The notes beneath the pieces are model-generated. The model searched no databases, had not been told where the DNA came from, and saw only the letters and a program-made list of their open reading frames with translations. This document shows positions 16,145-26,872 of a stretch of 53,706 nt of DNA, one piece after another. The DNA is from Chitinophagales bacterium (lineage in GTDB: Bacteria; Bacteroidota; Bacteroidia; Chitinophagales; CAIODY01). A program made the position numbers and the translations under genes. The stretch is taken from assembly GCA_947452995.1 (NCBI GenBank), contig CANGEV010000018.1:1-53706 (forward strand), written 5' to 3'. Position 1 is the first letter of the stretch. Each line of letters begins with the position of its first letter.

Positions 16145-19100
16145 ATGAAGTATATGCGACGAATAAGTTTATTGTTAATTGGAATGTTGTTGTTGAGTTG
16201 GAATGTTCAGGCTCAAACGCCTTGTTTTACAATTTCTGCTCCTGGAACAGCCTATAACCAAACGCATCAGTGTGTTCCTTTTCAGGCGACATTGAATGAC
16301 TGTAGCACGGGTTCATATGATCATGCTATGTGGACTTTATTAATAGCAACGAATAGTAGTTGTTCGGGCCCCTTTGGTACTTGGCAAGTGGTAGGACCTT
16401 TGGCACCGGGTACGCCAGCAACGATGAATGTCAATGCTACAGGGGTTTATAATGTCCGTTTGGATTTATATGATGCGTCGAATAACTTATTGGCAACTAC
16501 CACACAGAACTGTATTTTTCAAATTTTTCCGAAGCCATCTATCAATGCGACGGCGTCACCTAATCCGTTATGTGGAGGAGGTGCGGTAAACTTCACGCCT
16601 AACGTGAGCGGAGGTACGGGCCCCAATGCGAATTGTGGATGGACCTATCAATGGAATTTTGGAGGTGGTAATCCAAGTACGTTTAATGGTTTAAACCCTC
16701 CTCCAGTTTATTATTCCTGTCGTACAGCTCCTTATAGCGTAGTATTCATTGCGACGGATTGTAATGGTTGTAATGACGTTTATGTGAATGCTGCAGCGGT
16801 AACAGCCCCTTGTAAGCCAACAGCTTCGTATATGATTACAGCAGGAAGTTCATGTAATGCACCTGCCAACCTAACGTTTGCTGCAAGTCCGATCGGACCG
16901 AATTATAGTTATGGATGGTGGTTTCCATCAACCTTACCTACCACAGGTGGTGCAACGCAGACGGGAGTTAGTATAGCGCATAATTTTCCTTCCTTAGGAT
17001 GTTATAATTTGCAGCTTGCGGTAAAGGATAATACGACAGGGTGTTCGGATACGATGACGTCTCCTAATGCGGTATGTATTGATGGGTTCTCTGTAACATC
17101 GATGAGTATCAATCAAACTAGTATTTGTAGTGGCCAGTCGGTATGCTGTACTTTACATATTGTTTCAACATCGGGAGTAACGATGTCTAGTGCCTTTTTC
17201 TCCGGTACGGCTACACCAACAACAGCTGGTATTCCGACTACAGCAACCTTTAACTATATTGGTAATGGTGATTATGTTGGATGTTTTAATTTGGGTGCAA
17301 GCGCGAATACGCTGACGTACACAATTTCTGTTGGTACGATTACAAATACCTTGAACAATTGTACCATAAGCTATTCTGGTACTAAATCAGTGACTGTAAA
17401 GCCTGCACCGGTGGCGCAGATTAATATGCAAGCGCCTTACGTTGACAATTATTGTGCGCCTTCGCATCAGTTTTGTTTTACGGCGTCACAGCCTGCAATA
17501 AATGCGGGTGGCACATACGATTGGTATTTGAATGCAGGATATAACCCATCAGTAGGAACAAGCCCTAGTTCGTATTGTACGAATTTCAGCGGTATAGGAA
17601 TGCATAATATCTATTTGAAGGTTTGTATTAACAGTGCTGCGGGATTATGTTGTTCGTTTGACATGGACACTGTTTATTTACAGAAACCACAATTGGCTTT
17701 TACTGGTGATACTTTGAGCGGATGTTCTCCTTTTAACACGCACTTTACGGCTTCACCGTTTAACATTAACTCAGACTCTATTTTCAAGTGGTTTCCGACG
17801 GGATATCCTGCACCTCCAGGTGCTGGGCCATTTGTTACTACTGGTCCTACTTTCACTTATACCTATAGCTCACCAATCGATACTTGTTACAATGTAGCAT
17901 GTATTATCGTTAAAAAGGCTACTGGGACACCAGCCTATGCATGTACTGATACAGTTCGTTTATTAAAGTACGTAAAAGTAGGTCATAAGATTACACCGAT
18001 TGTAAATGTAAATCCGAACAATGTTTGTTTGGTTAAGAAAAGTGCCTGTGTTCAGTTAAACACAGTTATACCAGGATATTCGTTACCTATTCCTGCGACG
18101 AAATGTCCGGCTCCGTTATGTGATTGGTATTTTACGCGTCCTGGTAATAAGTCAGCGATTCTTCACAATTATAATTGCGACTCACCAAAAGTGTGTTTTA
18201 CCGATACGGGATATTATAATGCGCATTACCGTGTTTGTGTTGGGAATTGCTGTGATACGGTACACGTGGATTCTGCCATTGTAGTATCTGGGATTATCGG
18301 GGATTTTGCAGATTCAACACACTGTACCTCTGCAGGTACTTTGAATGCAGGTAACCCAACAGTAACTTTCAAAACGAAATATAAAATTTTCCCTAATCCG
18401 ACTTCAGGTAAGGTATATACGCAATTAGTAATAAACGGCGTTCCTAATCCATCAACGGGCGTTTCGCCGTATATAATTTACGATTCATTAGATTATGGAA
18501 CTCCGGGTAATCCTTTGCATCCGAGCTTTAAGCGATATACGGTTAATGCCTTCCCGCAAACAGGGTCCTATAGTATATGTTGGATAGTCAGTTATCCTCA
18601 AAGTGGCTGTCCGCCGGATACTACCTGTAAGACGATTCAGCTTGTTCCAATCACAGCTGTTATTCGTTTGGTTGGTGCAAATAAAACTACTTGGAGCCAG
18701 TGTAAGCCGGCTACATGGACCTTCTCCTCTGCAGGCTGTAGTCCGACGCATCCAGCCATTGTACAATGGATTTTTAGTGATTCTCCTAATGTGATTCATA
18801 CCTATCCTAATCCTTCGACGGATACTACCATTGCACACGTATTTGCTAATTGTGGCTATGTATGGGCGAAATTGAGAATATCCAACGCTTCTGGTTCGTG
18901 TAAGGACTCTGCGATTATTTCTGGTTTACAAGTAGTTGATTTTACGCCTTCCTTTACTTTAAGACCCGTGAGTGCAACGTGTAATACCTGCTTTTGGTTG
19001 AAAAATAATAGTACCTATTGTAATACCGGCTACGATAGTTGTGTCATTAATTGGAACTACTATAAACCTGGTGGAGAGATGATGTATCTCCCTAGTGATT

Positions 19101-22100
19101 TTGATTCTGTATTCTACTGTGTGAATAATGTTCCATATGGTGGTCAATCTTCCGTTGTTGTAACGCTTTGGGATACCATTGCACATTGTAATAAGTATCA
19201 GCAGTTCTATTATTTTGCTGCGGGTGTGGTTCCTGACTTTAGCATGTCGAGTGATACAGTAGTGTGCGCCGGATCTAACGTGAGCTTCTTTAGTACGACG
19301 AAGGGAACGCCTGATCCATCTAAATATGTTTGGAATATTAATAACGGCCCATGTGTCGGACCGAAAGTAGGAACACAGGCTTCTAATTCAACTCCGAACT
19401 TCGCAAGTGGCGTATCGTCTATTAGTAATACATTTACGACGCAAGGCTATTATAATGTCACTTTGTACGCCTCAAATCCTGCGGGCACTTGTTCGGATTC
19501 CATTTGTAAAACGATTCATGTACAAAATCCGGTAGCATGCTTTACTTGGAAGCGCGATACATTAACTTGTCCGGGCTTGGACACTTTGTATAATTGTAGT
19601 TATGGTGCTGGGGATTCTTTGATTGTTACTTTCTCTACGAATAATGCTGGTGGCTCGGGCTTACCGTTTGTTTATACAGCCTCTTATTCTAAGCCGTTCC
19701 CAAAGAAGATTATTGTCCCAGCAAAATTGCCAGGGGTTTATAATGTGTGTATGGAATTGCGTAATAATAGCGTTGGCTGTTTTGATTCTATGTGTCGTAC
19801 CCTAACAGTATTGGGTCCGATTGGTTATGTAACTTCTATACAAAATAGAGTTGTGTGTGCGGGAGATCCAAGTTCGATATGTTGGTATACGAATTCATTT
19901 ACGAAGCCGAATTTAATTTATTGTGATTCCTTACCTATCGCAGTTCCCTACAATCCTGCTAATACTTACTGCACAACGCATTCGTTTAAATATCCGGGCT
20001 TCTGTAAAAATCAAATATGGATTCAAGACTCAGCCGGATGTTCTTATCCTTTAACAGATACTGTTATTGTAGATAAGCCACTAGGCGGCTTTACTTGGTC
20101 GATCAATGGTAAACCTGGTGTGAATGGTACTTATTGTGGACCAATTACTGTTTCATTTGCTGATACCTCTAAGAAGACAGTTTATAACTTAGATCCTTTA
20201 AGTTATAAGTGGACTTTCTTCCATGCTAATGGAACTACGATTAGCACTTCAACGCAAGTTAATCCTTCTGTTGTGTTCTTCCCACCAGACACTATTAGTG
20301 CTCAATTGATCTTGTCTTCCATGTATGGATGTAAGGATACTGTTTATGCAAGTAATATTGCAAAGTTATATTCGTTCCCTGTTGCGGCTTACCAAGCTAC
20401 TGCAGATACTGTTTGTAGGAATGCATGTGTTAGCTTTACGAATACATCCTTAAACCTAGATCCAGTTCAACAGTATACATGGCATTATAACTGGCCTGCA
20501 TCTTCACCAATGGATCACAATACAAACGGCTATCAATGTTATAATACTGCTGGTAATTTTACAGTCGTACTTATTGATAGCTCTGTAAATGGTTGTGTGG
20601 ACACTAGTTCTACGCGGGTAGTGACAGCATTACCTGATTTGGTGGCGGCATTTACAATTGCGAATGATACGCTATGCGGAAATAGTGCGACTGCAATTTT
20701 TAATGATGCTTCAAACCCAACTAGCGGCCTTTCTTATTGTTGGAATTTTGGTGATTTGTATGATGCTACTGGTAATCTAGATCCAAATACCTGTCAATCC
20801 ACCCTAATAAATCCAACACATCTTTATACGTTGAATCCTCCTAACGGAGCGGGAAATCAATTCAATGTAAAATTAGTGGTGACTAGTCGTTATGGATGTA
20901 TGGATTCGATAGCGCATGATGTTTGGTTGTTTGCAAACCCGGTGGCACAATTGAGTTCTTCTCCTTTGGTTGCCTGTGATCCGATGCTTACTAACTTTAT
21001 CGATCTTTCTAGCTCTGTTAATCCAATTGCGAATTATCACCTTGTTTATGGAGATGGTAAGCCAGATTATAATAGTCCTAACGCAATCGGTGGCGTTGCT
21101 GGGCAACATACATATAGTCCGGCAGGAAGTTATACAGCGAACTATACAGTAACAACGATACAAGGTTGTTCTACATCCTCAACACTTAACTTTACGGTTA
21201 ATCCGAACCCTGTAGCTTGTGCGGGCGCAAACGACACCATTTGTGCGGGCGATATCATTGCGATAGGTTGTATGCCTGTTCCTAATTTGCAGTACAATTG
21301 GTTTAACCCAGGAGGACCGATATATACGCCAAATAATACGATTGCTCAGCCAACAGTACATCCATATCTTTCAACGACCTATCAATTAGCGGTGATCAAT
21401 CAATTTGGTTGCTCTGATACGGATGATATATTCATTTATGTGTGGCCGTTGGTTTCAGTTTCTGCTGGTCCAGATTCAAGTGTATGTTATGGACAGCCAA
21501 TCACCCTTTGGGCAAATAATGTTGGTCCAATAATCGGTCCATTCCAATGGCACTCTTCACGCTATGATATAGTGGCGAATACACAAAACATTACTGTTTC
21601 GCCAACGCATTCAGATCTGTATACAGTAGCTGTTAACGGACCATGTAACAGTGATAGTGCTTCTGTTCAAGTGAATGTATATATGCCGCCTCCAGTTACT
21701 TTAGAGCCAAGTGCGACAATCGTTGCGGGTCAGCCATATAGCATACTTTCTGTTGGAAATGGCAATGCGAATTGGTATCCGAATTATATGATCACATGTA
21801 CTGACTGTGTGAATCCAACCGTTTCTCCAGAGGTTAACACAACGTATCATGTAATATTAACGGATATTCATGGTTGTATTGATTCTGCTAAAATCACCGT
21901 AACTGTATTGTGTGATCGTACCAATGCGGTTTATGTTCCGAATGCCTTTACACCTTCGAAACCAGGCTTGAATGATCATTTCTATATTCAAGGTACTGGC
22001 GTTAAAGAGGTAAATTATTTACGCATATACAACCGTTGGGGTAATTTGGTCTTCAGTAATGAACACTTCCAAATCAATCAAAAAGATTTAGGTTGGGATG

Positions 22101-22213
22101 GTAGATTTGGTGGTCATGAACTGAGCTCAGATGTGTTCATGTATCAAATGCAAGTTGAGTGTGCAAATGGTAATATATTCCCTATTTCAGGCAACTTCAC
22201 GTTAATACGTTAA
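16145..22213 (+). CDS. giant PKD-repeat surface protein with T9SS type B (CHU_C) sorting domain
   Basis: About 2022 residues from the ATG at 16145. A signal peptide (MKYMRRISLLLIGMLLLSWNVQAQ) is followed by many PKD/immunoglobulin-like repeats. Typical marks are Y-x-W-N-F-G (TYQWNFGGG, YCWNFGD, YKWTFFHANG) plus T-x-x-G-x-Y-x-V strands (TQGYYNVTLYASNPAGTC, PAGSYTANYTVTT), spread over the whole length. The C-terminal ~90 residues form the gliding-motility-associated, type B sorting domain: VYVPNAFTPSKPGLNDHFYI, then YNRWGNLVFSN, GWDGRFGG and a closing GNFTLIR. It is predicted to be exported by Sec and then T9SS to the cell surface or medium, as an adhesin or matrix protein. Cysteine is unusually frequent throughout, suggesting many disulfides. 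No enzymatic domain recognised. Confidence 0.88.
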   Translation: MKYMRRISLLLIGMLLLSWNVQAQTPCFTISAPGTAYNQTHQCVPFQATLNDCSTGSYDHAMWTLLIATNSSCSGPFGTWQVVGPLAPGTPATMNVNATGVYNVRLDLYDASNNLLATTTQNCIFQIFPKPSINATASPNPLCGGGAVNFTPNVSGGTGPNANCGWTYQWNFGGGNPSTFNGLNPPPVYYSCRTAPYSVVFIATDCNGCNDVYVNAAAVTAPCKPTASYMITAGSSCNAPANLTFAASPIGPNYSYGWWFPSTLPTTGGATQTGVSIAHNFPSLGCYNLQLAVKDNTTGCSDTMTSPNAVCIDGFSVTSMSINQTSICSGQSVCCTLHIVSTSGVTMSSAFFSGTATPTTAGIPTTATFNYIGNGDYVGCFNLGASANTLTYTISVGTITNTLNNCTISYSGTKSVTVKPAPVAQINMQAPYVDNYCAPSHQFCFTASQPAINAGGTYDWYLNAGYNPSVGTSPSSYCTNFSGIGMHNIYLKVCINSAAGLCCSFDMDTVYLQKPQLAFTGDTLSGCSPFNTHFTASPFNINSDSIFKWFPTGYPAPPGAGPFVTTGPTFTYTYSSPIDTCYNVACIIVKKATGTPAYACTDTVRLLKYVKVGHKITPIVNVNPNNVCLVKKSACVQLNTVIPGYSLPIPATKCPAPLCDWYFTRPGNKSAILHNYNCDSPKVCFTDTGYYNAHYRVCVGNCCDTVHVDSAIVVSGIIGDFADSTHCTSAGTLNAGNPTVTFKTKYKIFPNPTSGKVYTQLVINGVPNPSTGVSPYIIYDSLDYGTPGNPLHPSFKRYTVNAFPQTGSYSICWIVSYPQSGCPPDTTCKTIQLVPITAVIRLVGANKTTWSQCKPATWTFSSAGCSPTHPAIVQWIFSDSPNVIHTYPNPSTDTTIAHVFANCGYVWAKLRISNASGSCKDSAIISGLQVVDFTPSFTLRPVSATCNTCFWLKNNSTYCNTGYDSCVINWNYYKPGGEMMYLPSDFDSVFYCVNNVPYGGQSSVVVTLWDTIAHCNKYQQFYYFAAGVVPDFSMSSDTVVCAGSNVSFFSTTKGTPDPSKYVWNINNGPCVGPKVGTQASNSTPNFASGVSSISNTFTTQGYYNVTLYASNPAGTCSDSICKTIHVQNPVACFTWKRDTLTCPGLDTLYNCSYGAGDSLIVTFSTNNAGGSGLPFVYTASYSKPFPKKIIVPAKLPGVYNVCMELRNNSVGCFDSMCRTLTVLGPIGYVTSIQNRVVCAGDPSSICWYTNSFTKPNLIYCDSLPIAVPYNPANTYCTTHSFKYPGFCKNQIWIQDSAGCSYPLTDTVIVDKPLGGFTWSINGKPGVNGTYCGPITVSFADTSKKTVYNLDPLSYKWTFFHANGTTISTSTQVNPSVVFFPPDTISAQLILSSMYGCKDTVYASNIAKLYSFPVAAYQATADTVCRNACVSFTNTSLNLDPVQQYTWHYNWPASSPMDHNTNGYQCYNTAGNFTVVLIDSSVNGCVDTSSTRVVTALPDLVAAFTIANDTLCGNSATAIFNDASNPTSGLSYCWNFGDLYDATGNLDPNTCQSTLINPTHLYTLNPPNGAGNQFNVKLVVTSRYGCMDSIAHDVWLFANPVAQLSSSPLVACDPMLTNFIDLSSSVNPIANYHLVYGDGKPDYNSPNAIGGVAGQHTYSPAGSYTANYTVTTIQGCSTSSTLNFTVNPNPVACAGANDTICAGDIIAIGCMPVPNLQYNWFNPGGPIYTPNNTIAQPTVHPYLSTTYQLAVINQFGCSDTDDIFIYVWPLVSVSAGPDSSVCYGQPITLWANNVGPIIGPFQWHSSRYDIVANTQNITVSPTHSDLYTVAVNGPCNSDSASVQVNVYMPPPVTLEPSATIVAGQPYSILSVGNGNANWYPNYMITCTDCVNPTVSPEVNTTYHVILTDIHGCIDSAKITVTVLCDRTNAVYVPNAFTPSKPGLNDHFYIQGTGVKEVNYLRIYNRWGNLVFSNEHFQINQKDLGWDGRFGGHELSSDVFMYQMQVECANGNIFPISGNFTLIR

Positions 22214-22227
22214 TAGTTAGCTTATAC

Positions 22228-22261
22228 AAAAAAGCCTCTCTGGATTCAGAGAGGCTTTTTT
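22228..22261. terminator. bidirectional intrinsic terminator
   Basis: A perfect 15-bp stem: AAAAAAGCCTCTCTG (22228-22242) pairs with CAGAGAGGCTTTTTT (22247-22261) over a 4-nt loop. T-runs exist on both strands. It sits exactly between two convergent genes and can terminate both. Confidence 0.9.
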
Positions 22262-22274
22262 ATTTTAAGGCTGT

Positions 22275-25200
22275 TTATTCTTGTACGATAACTTTCCCGC
22301 AACTCATCTTGTCGCCAGCTTTAATTCTGTAGAAATAGACGCCATTTTTCCATTTAGGAGCAATAGTCGTTGATTCACCAAAACTGCTACGATAGAAAAA
22401 CCTTCCTTGGTCATCGTAAATTACGATTTCACTGTACGCGCTAGCCGGACAATGAATATTTACGGCGTCTTGTCTTGCAATAATATTCGGATAAAGTACG
22501 ATGCCGTTAGTGCTATTTTCTATTTCTGAAATTTCAGTAAATGAGTTATTGCTATTAGATGTAATGAGCAATTGTCCGTTGGAAGGGAGGTTGCAGTTGG
22601 TGTAAACTAAGCGACCTCTCGCTCCGGCAGTAGCACTGTCTGCCGTTTCACGTACACTTCCCCAGGTAAATAGGTCGGCGCGTGGTTTGCGTTGATACAA
22701 AGCGAAATTGCTTGGATTTTGCGCATCTGTTGCAGCAATTGGTCCGACATTATTCAATATCATTTTTTGGAAACGTGCGCTTGTATCGGAGCCGTAATTG
22801 TCGATAATCCAATAACAACGTCCGCTATTAAAAGAAGTAGGTAAAGTATCCGGACGGAGATTGATACGCGTAGTTACGACTTCTCCATTTGGTGTTGCCC
22901 CATTCCACGTCAAACTAGCCCCTGTATTACCGAAGGTATAGGTGCCTGCATTTGATACATTCAAACGAGCGCTGTTACCACCACCTAATGGCGCAGTTGA
23001 TTTCACCTTACTGGCACTACTTGAAATGGTTCCATGATTGCCATTTGCTTTATCCAAAATAGTACTTCCATCTTCATTCATCTGATAATATGCAACAAGA
23101 CTAGGATCCTGTCCGGCAGGGCGTGTTAGGTGCATATGCTCTCTAATTTCGTTTTGTGATAGTGCCCGATTATAGATACAAACTTCATCTACTTTACCCG
23201 CAACATAACGAGCTCCGCCATTCGGATCGTAGCCAATCATCGTTGCACTGCTAAAGGTTTCCATTGTATGCGATCCAGTATTCACATTTGAAACGCCATT
23301 TACATAAATGGTTCCTGTGGTTGGTGTAATAACCAATACGACGTGGTTCCATTCATTGGCTTTCATGTATAAGCCGCTGCTCCAACTCCAATAGTTATCA
23401 TTCCAATGATAACGTACTTCGAGATTATTGCGAATGCTGATACCGGCCGCAGAGCCACTGCTTCGACTAAAAATTAGTCCACCCCAATCGTGTTGGGTAG
23501 CATCTGGTTTAATCCAAGTCTCAAGTGTAACAGTATTGCTATTTAAATTGAAGGCAGGCAAGGTGGCCTTTGCACTATTACCATCTAATAGTAGTGCGTA
23601 ACCAGGTATAGTATCTGTTCTGCATTGATCATCCACACTTAAAAATTTATTTAATGTTTGTGTGCTCGTTCCATTCGCATCTGTAACAGTGAGCGTAACT
23701 GATTTTTTGCCTGGGCTATTGTAGAGTACTTTCGGATTCCGAAGGGTCGAGCTAGAAGGTGTTCCACCAGGGAAGCTCCAATTCCAAGTAGCACCTGTTG
23801 CTGCAAGGGCAGAGTGATCAAAGAAATAAAAGGTGTCTTGTAAGCATGAGTGAGCAAGGTGGTCGACAGAAATACATGCTACTGGAGCAGTATTCTCTTC
23901 GTATAGGTCGCATACATAAGCACTACGATTCGTTCCGTTGACAATTTTACGATTTTTATAATCGATGACAAGTTGTGTTGAGCTTGTGATAGCTGGTAGG
24001 TTATTATTGAACAGCGCCCAGTCAGACATTGTTTTATTACGATAGTAAACAGCGCGGCGCGTACCGATATAAACGCCTCCGTTACTACCTTTCTGGTAGA
24101 CGATATTCGTGATGTATTCATTGTTTAATAACGGCGTTGTGAGATTATTCCACGTGGTACCCGCATCGGAAGAATAGAATACTTTATATCCGTTTAAATT
24201 GTTGTAGCTAGAACTTTGTGGCGTGCGCACGAGCCAAATTTCATTTGGATTATCGCCAACGGCCATATCAAACGGAGCCCAGAGTTGAGCGTTCATCGTT
24301 GCCGAAGAAGGTGTGATGTCGATCCATGTTGAGCCAGTATCCTGACTTACATATAGTTTCTTAGCACCCCACCAAGAAGGATAAACAGCGGCGTAGATTG
24401 TTTTTCTGTCAGCTGCAATTTCTAAGGAAGTTACTTTTCCATTTGGAAATGAATGTACTAAATCGAAGTTGGCTCCATTATCTTTCGAGTACCAAATAGC
24501 GCTGTCATGGGCAATATACAGCCCGTTGTAAGTATTCGGATCAAATTCAAGTTCTCCATCTTCTCCAACAATATAAGAGCTCGAAGGAATCAAGCTCATT
24601 GGCATATCGGTTTTGTTGATCATGCGATTGCCAGATAACTTATGTTGTCCCCATTCAGTATAAATCAATCGGTCGTTACCGTAATTCACAGCACCCAAAG
24701 TGCCGTCGCCACCGTTCATACAAACCCAGCCGTTAGTATATACATTATTATCTTTTAAAAGCGTCCCATTATGATAAGCGCCACCCGCCATCACTTGTGT
24801 GCCATCCCACCAGCCTGTTGCGAAGCCCCAGAAATCCGAACCAGCAATACCTAGCATTCTACGATCAATGGTATCGCCAGAGTTAGATGAATAGAAAACA
24901 CCGCCGTCACAAGCCATCCAGAGGTCGTTTCCGAAGAAATTGATATCGTGAATATCTGCGTGGACGTAATTTACTTTATAGCTATGGCTCCATTTCGAAG
25001 GGCATATGAAGTTGACCCCTCCATCATAACTAACCCAATGATTCACGGCTCCGACATGTAGTTCATTACTATCCACCGGAGATACTGCTAACGCGAGATC
25101 ATAGTAATATTGTCCGCCGTCATCACTACCATCATCTGCCCATGCACATAAGTTTTTATTGCTGTTTGCATTCGGTGCGCCACCTGGTCCTACTCCACAA

Positions 25201-26309
25201 CATTGAAAGCTCCAAGTAGTACCTTCATCATGACTCACATAAACACCATAAAGTCCGCTACCACCGTTTGCAACGCCTGTTGCGAGTGCATAGACAATGG
25301 AAGGCGCAGCTGGCGTTACAGCAATTTCAACACGTTTGTTTTCCTCTCCGGCAACTGTCGGCGTAGGCCATGTGCCACTGGTATTTGCTGTGAAGCTTGC
25401 ACCTTGGTTGCTTGATTTCCAAAAGGTCGTTGATACGCCACTTTGTGATACTGCATAAACAATCGCAGGATTAGTAGGGTGCCAGTTCACTTCTAGCCAA
25501 CGACCGCCTTGTAAAAGCGTCCAATTTAATCCTCCATCGATCGTTCTAAAAAGGCCTTGCTCTGTAGCTGCTATCAATTGATTGGTATCAATCGGACATT
25601 GTTGAAGGTCGTTCAATTTTCGAGTTGCTGCCTGGAAAGTCGCATCACCAGTGGCATTGAAGCTTATACCGCCGTCTTGTGATTTCCAAATTTTCCGTCC
25701 GTCTCCGAAATAAACGGTGTTTGGATTAAGGCTATTAATTTCTAACGCATACACTTCGGCAACATCGCGGTACAATGTTAAGCCTGTCCAATGCAATCCT
25801 TTATCTATCGATTTCCAGAGGCCAGCATTGGCCGAGCCTGCGTAAAGTGTATTTGGATTGGAGGCGGATTGTTCGACGGTATAGACGTGTGCTGCGCCGG
25901 CGGCATAAGAACGTTGAACGGATTCTTTATCGAAGTCGAAAGGCCCGATGCAAGTCCATGCGGAGTTAGAAGATTTTGCAAACGCAGATTGTTGACAGCG
26001 AAGTAGGTATTGATCGAGTTCTTGTTGCGTTGCCGCCGAACGAGGGCTACCGAGGGCCGTTCCGTCGTAATCGAGACGGACGGCGTGCAGCAGACGTTTA
26101 TATTCTTGGGTTTCTGTATTCTTCTTGAAAGGATGAGTGCGATAATAGGTATTATAGGCTGCTGTTAAAGCTCCTAGATCAAGAGGTTGGGTATGCATAA
26201 TCTGCACCCAGGTAGGGATGGATGAAGTTTGTGCCATAACACTTTCCGTGCCTATGCTCAGGATGATTGAAAGGAGGTAAAGGCTTACTGCAAGGAGTTT
26301 TTTTTGCAT
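22275..26309 (-). CDS. secreted beta-propeller/PKD/LamG protein with T9SS type A sorting domain
   Basis: About 1344 residues from the ATG at 26309, which begins the signal peptide MQKKLLAVSLYLLSIILSIG. An upstream in-frame ATG would overlap the preceding gene. Residues ~100-830 carry repeated sortilin/BNR-type blades (GLWKSIDKGLHWTGL, IWKSQDGGISFNATG, LFRTIDGGLNWTLL, VYVSHDEGTTWSF, LYVSQDTGSTWIDI, VFYSSDAGTTWNNL). A PKD domain follows (TWNWSFPGGTPSS, KKSVTLTVTDANG), then a LamG/concanavalin-like domain (LETWIKPDATQHDWGGLIF, ANEWNHVVLVI, KVDEVCIYNRALSQNEI). The C-terminal domain GIVLYPNIIA...VNIHC...YFYRIKAGDKMSCGKVIVQE is a T9SS type A signal. Probably surface-exposed; ligand or substrate unknown. 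Confidence 0.88.
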   Translation of the reverse strand: MQKKLLAVSLYLLSIILSIGTESVMAQTSSIPTWVQIMHTQPLDLGALTAAYNTYYRTHPFKKNTETQEYKRLLHAVRLDYDGTALGSPRSAATQQELDQYLLRCQQSAFAKSSNSAWTCIGPFDFDKESVQRSYAAGAAHVYTVEQSASNPNTLYAGSANAGLWKSIDKGLHWTGLTLYRDVAEVYALEINSLNPNTVYFGDGRKIWKSQDGGISFNATGDATFQAATRKLNDLQQCPIDTNQLIAATEQGLFRTIDGGLNWTLLQGGRWLEVNWHPTNPAIVYAVSQSGVSTTFWKSSNQGASFTANTSGTWPTPTVAGEENKRVEIAVTPAAPSIVYALATGVANGGSGLYGVYVSHDEGTTWSFQCCGVGPGGAPNANSNKNLCAWADDGSDDGGQYYYDLALAVSPVDSNELHVGAVNHWVSYDGGVNFICPSKWSHSYKVNYVHADIHDINFFGNDLWMACDGGVFYSSNSGDTIDRRMLGIAGSDFWGFATGWWDGTQVMAGGAYHNGTLLKDNNVYTNGWVCMNGGDGTLGAVNYGNDRLIYTEWGQHKLSGNRMINKTDMPMSLIPSSSYIVGEDGELEFDPNTYNGLYIAHDSAIWYSKDNGANFDLVHSFPNGKVTSLEIAADRKTIYAAVYPSWWGAKKLYVSQDTGSTWIDITPSSATMNAQLWAPFDMAVGDNPNEIWLVRTPQSSSYNNLNGYKVFYSSDAGTTWNNLTTPLLNNEYITNIVYQKGSNGGVYIGTRRAVYYRNKTMSDWALFNNNLPAITSSTQLVIDYKNRKIVNGTNRSAYVCDLYEENTAPVACISVDHLAHSCLQDTFYFFDHSALAATGATWNWSFPGGTPSSSTLRNPKVLYNSPGKKSVTLTVTDANGTSTQTLNKFLSVDDQCRTDTIPGYALLLDGNSAKATLPAFNLNSNTVTLETWIKPDATQHDWGGLIFSRSSGSAAGISIRNNLEVRYHWNDNYWSWSSGLYMKANEWNHVVLVITPTTGTIYVNGVSNVNTGSHTMETFSSATMIGYDPNGGARYVAGKVDEVCIYNRALSQNEIREHMHLTRPAGQDPSLVAYYQMNEDGSTILDKANGNHGTISSSASKVKSTAPLGGGNSARLNVSNAGTYTFGNTGASLTWNGATPNGEVVTTRINLRPDTLPTSFNSGRCYWIIDNYGSDTSARFQKMILNNVGPIAATDAQNPSNFALYQRKPRADLFTWGSVRETADSATAGARGRLVYTNCNLPSNGQLLITSNSNNSFTEISEIENSTNGIVLYPNIIARQDAVNIHCPASAYSEIVIYDDQGRFFYRSSFGESTTIAPKWKNGVYFYRIKAGDKMSCGKVIVQE

Positions 26310-26310
26310 T

Positions 26311-26742
26311 TTAAGGTTGTTTAGTAGTGGCAACAAAATTGAGAAGGGCATGACCATCATTACTAATTAGTATGAGATGATTACCACTAATCATATATGC
26401 TTTTGTTTTTTGTAGATGTTCTAAAATAATTTCTTCATTTGCCAATTCGCTACAAGCGGTTTTCGTGCGATTGATATTGGTGAATTGAATTTCTTGTTGT
26501 TGAAACTTCCAAATACCCCACATCATATTACATGCAGCATACCCTGTGAAACGCCCATCAGTGCCTAGTTCTATATGAACAGGCTGACTTGTCTCTGCTT
26601 TATAGTCGATACCATCCAGCTGCCAAAGTTTCCAATATGTATTTTCTAATGTGTGATTTGCTTTTTGGAATCCGACTGTTTCTTGCGTCTTACAAGCGAC
26701 AAAAAGTAGAAGGAAGCAGACAATAAGGTAAGTATTTCTCAT
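26311..26742 (-). CDS. META-domain (HslJ-like) lipoprotein
   Basis: About 143 residues from the ATG at 26742, giving a lipoprotein signal MRNTYLIVCFLLLFVAC with lipobox LFVAC. The mature part has the META domain pattern: LENTYWKLWQLDG, then VHIELGTDGRFTGYAACNMMWGIW and a KTACSE motif, then EHLQKTKAYMISGNHLILI. META/HslJ proteins are outer-membrane or periplasmic proteins linked to stress tolerance in E. coli; the molecular function is undefined. Its stop is separated from the next gene's ATG by one base, so it is likely translationally coupled to the large propeller protein. That pairing is specific to the local context. Confidence 0.8.
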   Translation of the reverse strand: MRNTYLIVCFLLLFVACKTQETVGFQKANHTLENTYWKLWQLDGIDYKAETSQPVHIELGTDGRFTGYAACNMMWGIWKFQQQEIQFTNINRTKTACSELANEEIILEHLQKTKAYMISGNHLILISNDGHALLNFVATTKQP

Positions 26743-26872
26743 AAACGGGTTTATACGTCTGCAAAATACAAAAAGCAAGGTAAAAATCGACTTGTGAAAG
26801 CTTTGTTAGGATGACGAATTTATTTCACGAATTGCGCACATCTTAGTATTTTTATGACCTTAAGTTACGTGT

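Noticed and set aside
26310-26360. Upstream ATG at 26360 for the propeller/LamG protein
   Set aside because: It would overlap the META lipoprotein gene by 50 bp and place 17 non-signal residues before a clean signal peptide.
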